Assembly: GCA_017535125.1 (NCBI GenBank)
Contig: JAFXUS010000020.1
Location: 1-27,913, forward strand
From: Bacteroidales bacterium
GTDB lineage: Bacteria; Bacteroidota; Bacteroidia; Bacteroidales; UBA932
Length of the DNA: 27,913 nt
Direction: 5' to 3'
Made by a program: the position numbers and the translations under genes. The notes under the pieces are model-generated. The model was not told where the DNA came from. It made no database searches and was given only the letters and a program-made list of their open reading frames with translations. Each line of letters opens with the position of its first letter. Within the stretch, counting starts at the first letter, position 1. Shown one piece after another: positions 24,919-27,913 of the stretch.

Positions 24919-25810
24919 TAATTAATTCCTTCTCAATTGTCAGCACCGTTCCGTTGCCCTCGAAGGTCTTGCCCCCGATGGTGACGGTGCCCCGCGGTTC
25001 GTCCTTGTATCGGCGCAGCAGCGCGACCAGTTTGCCGAAGGTCGGCCCGCTGAGCCCGGCGCTCTCCAGCAGGCGCCAGAGGGCGTATTCCCAGTGCTCG
25101 AGGGCGAGCACGGCCGGGATGCGGACGGCGCCGTCCTCCGTGGTCAGTCCGTCGCGGACGGAGCGGAACCAGGCGTCGGCGATGTCGTCCACGCGGGCGA
25201 TGCGCTCCATGTCGTCGCCCAGCGTGCGGATGAAGGAAGGGTTGATCTTGGCGAAGACCGGGAAGACCTCGTTGCGGATGCGGTTGCGCTTGGGGGTGCT
25301 GTCGGCGTTGGTGCTGTCCTCGCGCCAGGCGCAGCCGTGGGCGCCCATCCAGTCGCGGATTTCGGCGCGGGTGGTGCCGAGCAGGGGACGCACGATGCCG
25401 TCGCGGTCGCCCATTCCCCGCAGTCCGCGGGTACCCGTGCCTCGCAAGAGGTTGAGAATCAGCGTCTCGGCGTTGTCGTCCGCGTTGTGTGCCACGGCCA
25501 CGGCGTCGAAGCCGCCTTCGCGGCGGAGCTCCTCGAACCAGGCATAACGCAGCTCGCGCGCCGCCATCTCGATGCTGACGCCATGGGCGGCGGCATACTC
25601 CGCCGTGTCGAAACGCCGCACGAAGCATTCCAGGCCGTGCCCGGCGCACCAGTCGCGCACGAAGGCCTCGTCGCCGTCGGATTCCGCGCCGCGCAGCGCG
25701 AAATTGCAGTGTGCGACGGCAAACCGGGCTCCCGGGAAAAGCTCCGGGGCCCGGTTTGCCAGGTACATCGAATCGATGCCCCCGCTGACGGCGAGCAGGA
25801 TGCGCTGCAT
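24908..25810 (-). CDS. tilS: tRNA(Ile)-lysidine synthetase, short form
   Basis: Converts C34 of the CAT-anticodon tRNA-Ile to lysidine, using ATP, so that it reads AUA. The 300-residue protein has the N-type ATP pyrophosphatase loop SGGIDS (9-14), the HCNFALRG segment, AHNADDNAETLILNLLRGTG and the PKRNRIRNEVFP segment, followed by a short helical substrate-binding region. It ends at about the point where the roughly 100-residue C-terminal TilS_C domain begins in the usual 430-450-residue enzymes. The start ATG overlaps the stop of the DUF3078 gene (TAATG at 25812-25808), showing coupled translation. It converges on the ftsB-like gene with an 11-nt overlap. Confidence 0.93.
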   Translation of the reverse strand: MQRILLAVSGGIDSMYLANRAPELFPGARFAVAHCNFALRGAESDGDEAFVRDWCAGHGLECFVRRFDTAEYAAAHGVSIEMAARELRYAWFEELRREGGFDAVAVAHNADDNAETLILNLLRGTGTRGLRGMGDRDGIVRPLLGTTRAEIRDWMGAHGCAWREDSTNADSTPKRNRIRNEVFPVFAKINPSFIRTLGDDMERIARVDDIADAWFRSVRDGLTTEDGAVRIPAVLALEHWEYALWRLLESAGLSGPTFGKLVALLRRYKDEPRGTVTIGGKTFEGNGTVLTIEKELIIIQ

Positions 25811-26826
25811 TATTTCTTGCCGAAGGTGTAGGTGAAGTTGAAGGAGAACATCTCCTTGAACTGCACGCGGGCCCGGGCGTTCAGGCCGTTGTTGTCGGGG
25901 ATCATCACGATCGGGTCGTAGATGAGCCAGGTGTCGAGGGCGAGCTTGATGTACTTGCCCACGAGGAAGCCGATCTTGTTGTCCCAGTTGACGCGGGTCC
26001 AGGCGAACGGATGGTTGAGGTAGTCCGTGAAGAGGACGAGCTGCGTCTCATAGGTGAGCACGTCGTTGAGGGAGGCTTTCAGGTTGGCCTTCACCTGGGC
26101 GCCGAGCTGGAAGAGGGCGCCGTGGTAGTTGGTCCCGACGGCGGGGTCCAGCGTCTCGTCGATGAGCTTCATGCCGTAGCGCTTGCGGAGCTCGGGGATG
26201 CTGCAGAAGGTATAGCCGCCCGTGACCGGGGAAATGTTCAGGCTGAACCAGGGGGCCGGATCCCACGACATACCGAGACCGAAGGTGAGGTAGCCGGGGG
26301 AGAAGAGTCCTGATTTGAGGGTGCCGTTCCAGATGCCCTTCTCGTCCTGCTTGTAGGAGTCGTAGCTGTCGGAGAACTGGGATTTGAAAGTGAGGTCGGC
26401 GGAGTATTTCCATTTGCTCGTCGCGGAGGTCTTGTAGCCGAAACGGCTCTCGAACTGCATGAGGTCGGCGCTCTTCTGGAGGAGGTTCTCCTTGTCGGCG
26501 GACCACAGGAAGCCGTACATCAGCTGCAGGCGGTTGGTCCAGTCGACCAGCTCGCGGTCATAGACGAGGTTGGCGTCGAGTCCGGCGCGCAGGGTGGCGG
26601 TGTTGTAGCCGCCGGAAGCCCAGCTCCACAGGCCGGTCTGGCTGAATCCCAGATCGAATGTGGCGTATTTCTTCCAGTAGTTCGGCTTCTGCACGGCCTC
26701 TTCCTCCTTGGGCGCCTCGGCAAAGGCGGCGGCGGCTTCGGCGGTGGCCTTCCGGACGTCGTCCTGGGCGCGGACGGCGGACATGGCGGCCAGCAGGGCC
26801 GCGGTCAGGATCAACAGTTTCTTCAT
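25810..26826 (-). CDS. DUF3078 protein, predicted outer-membrane beta-barrel
   Basis: The 338-residue Bacteroidetes protein has a signal peptide (MKKLLILTAALLAAMSAVRA), a charged Ala/Glu-rich linker (about 22-46) and then a barrel-like series of strands. These include YWKKYATFDLGFSQTGLWSW, with its conserved W..G..N repeat SWASGGYNTATLRAG, and the C-terminal FNFTYTFGKK. Members are annotated DUF3078 and have no known function; an outer-membrane location is inferred from signal peptide and strand pattern. It lies 18 nt downstream of proS and shares a TAATG junction with tilS, so the three genes form an operon. Confidence 0.88.
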   Translation of the reverse strand: MKKLLILTAALLAAMSAVRAQDDVRKATAEAAAAFAEAPKEEEAVQKPNYWKKYATFDLGFSQTGLWSWASGGYNTATLRAGLDANLVYDRELVDWTNRLQLMYGFLWSADKENLLQKSADLMQFESRFGYKTSATSKWKYSADLTFKSQFSDSYDSYKQDEKGIWNGTLKSGLFSPGYLTFGLGMSWDPAPWFSLNISPVTGGYTFCSIPELRKRYGMKLIDETLDPAVGTNYHGALFQLGAQVKANLKASLNDVLTYETQLVLFTDYLNHPFAWTRVNWDNKIGFLVGKYIKLALDTWLIYDPIVMIPDNNGLNARARVQFKEMFSFNFTYTFGKK

Positions 26827-26844
26827 CGCTTGGCGGTGTGACGG

Positions 26845-27913
26845 TTAATAGGAAATCGCAAACACGACGCGCCGCTTGGACGGCTTGCCGGAGAAGATGT
26901 CGCGGCCTTCCTCCTCGCAGACGAAGCTGTCGATGGGGATGCAGCGGATGGTGGCCTTGGTGGCGTCCTTGATGGCCTGTTCGGTCTCGACGGTGCCGTC
27001 CCAGTGGCAGAGCAGGAACTTGCCGGTCTGGATCTTGGTCTTGAATTCCTCCCAGTCGTCGCATTTCTCGACGTTGGCCTCGCGGAAGGCGAACGCCTTG
27101 TCGTAGATGTTCTGCTGGATGTCGTCGAGCAGCTGGGAAATATGCTTCTCAATGCCCTCGAGGGACATGGTTTCCTTGGTGAGGGTGTCGCGGCGGGCCA
27201 CTTCGACGGTGCCGGCGGCAAGGTCGCGGGCGCCCATTGCGAGGCGCACGGGCACGCCCTTGAGCTCCCATTCGGCGAACTTGAAGCCCGGGCGGACCGT
27301 GTCGCGGTCGTCGATCTTGACGCTGTGGCCGAGGGCCTCGAGGCCCTGCTTGAGGGCGGCCATCTTGTCGAGGACGGCTGCGCGCTCCTCGTCGGTCTTG
27401 TAGATCGGCACCATGACGATCTGGATGGGGGCGAGCTTCGGCGGCAGGACGAGGCCGTTGTCGTCGCCGTGTGCCATGATCAGGGCGCCCATCAGGCGGG
27501 TGCTGACGCCCCAGGACGTGGCCCAGACGTATTCCTGGGCGCCTTCCTTGTTGGTGAACTGCACGTCGAAGGACTTGGCGAAATTCTGCCCGAGGAAGTG
27601 GGACGTACCGGCCTGGAGGGCCTTGCCGTCCTGCATCATCGCCTCGATGGTGAGGGTGTCCAGCGCGCCGGCGAAACGCTCGTTGGGGCTCTTGTGGCCC
27701 ACGATGACCGGCAGGGCCATGACGTTGCGGGCGAAGTCGGCATAGACGTTCACCATTTCATAGGCCTTGGCCTCGGCCTCCCCGGCGGTGGCGTGGGCCG
27801 TGTGGCCCTCCTGCCAGAGGAACTCCGCGGTGCGCAGGAACAGGCGCGTGCGCATCTCCCAGCGGACGACGTTGCACCACTGGTTGCAGAGGATGGGGAG
27901 GTCGCGCCAGGAA
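26845..27913 (-). CDS. proS: Prolyl-tRNA synthetase, archaeal/eukaryote-like short type, C-terminal part
   Basis: Class II synthetase that charges tRNA-Pro. The minus-strand frame is open from the window edge (first full codon at 27912), giving 355 residues; the N-terminus lies outside. Seen are the motif 2 area [20 protein letters not shown] with HTAHAT, the [18 protein letters not shown] segment, and motif 3 [20 protein letters not shown]. An anticodon-binding domain and the C-terminal zinc-domain-like tail ending RRVVFAISY follow. The absence of an editing insertion and the C-terminal Tyr indicate the ProS type 3 form (about 490-500 residues) that Bacteroidetes carry. The apparent ATG at 27855 is internal, because conserved sequence ([12 protein letters not shown]) continues upstream of it. 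Confidence 0.96.
   Translation of the reverse strand, partial: SWRDLPILCNQWCNVVRWEMRTRLFLRTAEFLWQEGHTAHATAGEAEAKAYEMVNVYADFARNVMALPVIVGHKSPNERFAGALDTLTIEAMMQDGKALQAGTSHFLGQNFAKSFDVQFTNKEGAQEYVWATSWGVSTRLMGALIMAHGDDNGLVLPPKLAPIQIVMVPIYKTDEERAAVLDKMAALKQGLEALGHSVKIDDRDTVRPGFKFAEWELKGVPVRLAMGARDLAAGTVEVARRDTLTKETMSLEGIEKHISQLLDDIQQNIYDKAFAFREANVEKCDDWEEFKTKIQTGKFLLCHWDGTVETEQAIKDATKATIRCIPIDSFVCEEEGRDIFSGKPSKRRVVFAISY

Overview
The window looks like chromosomal DNA of a GC-rich Bacteroidales bacterium. This rests on Bacteroidetes-restricted families (S46 dipeptidyl peptidase, DUF3078, BT_3928-type membrane protein, DUF4876 and DUF6850 proteins), on repeated Bacteroidetes promoter boxes (TAnnTTTG, several with TTG 18-20 bp upstream), and on start codons without Shine-Dalgarno sequences. 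I cannot fix the genus; Rikenellaceae/Alistipes-like or a GC-rich uncultured gut lineage would fit. Genes are packed very tightly, and almost all long ORFs antisense to them are GC-driven shadows.

Layout. (1) 1-102: start of a secreted protein, minus strand, cut by the window edge. (2) 214-3396: divergent hisS (minus) and sppA (plus) with overlapping promoters. (3) 3400-5463: secreted GH2 glycosidase, minus. (4) 5528-5655: initiator tRNA with an intrinsic terminator, both inside a large palindrome. (5) 5827-6735: membrane-anchored transglutaminase-like protein in more AT-rich DNA. (6) 6923-8602: SulP anion transporter; 8660-9247: secreted LolA/DUF4412-like protein. (7) 9249-11303: S46 dipeptidyl peptidase, minus, divergent from (8) 11362-20109: a four-gene operon of TonB-dependent receptor, DUF4876 lipoprotein, DUF6850 outer-membrane barrel and M16 zinc peptidase, with gaps of only 10-12 nt. 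(9) 20114-21836: tmk and a DoxX/MauE-like membrane protein, minus, overlapping. (10) 21877-22623: short folP whose last codons come from a palindromic repeat, followed by a second, larger palindrome. (11) 22741-24570: nucleotidyltransferase then CPBP protease, minus. (12) 24628-24918: FtsB/DivIC-like protein. (13) 24908-27913: proS, DUF3078 protein and tilS in one minus-strand operon, with proS running off the window.

Most of the window is housekeeping (hisS, proS, tilS, tRNA-fMet, tmk, folP, ftsB). The most interesting part is the receptor/lipoprotein/barrel/M16 operon. Its layout recalls proteobacterial protein-import-and-digest systems (FusA/FusC, YddB/PqqL): a TonB receptor would take in a polypeptide that a periplasmic M16 peptidase degrades. 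The neighbouring S46 dipeptidyl peptidase fits a peptide-use theme. That function is inference; the gene order and motifs are seen directly.
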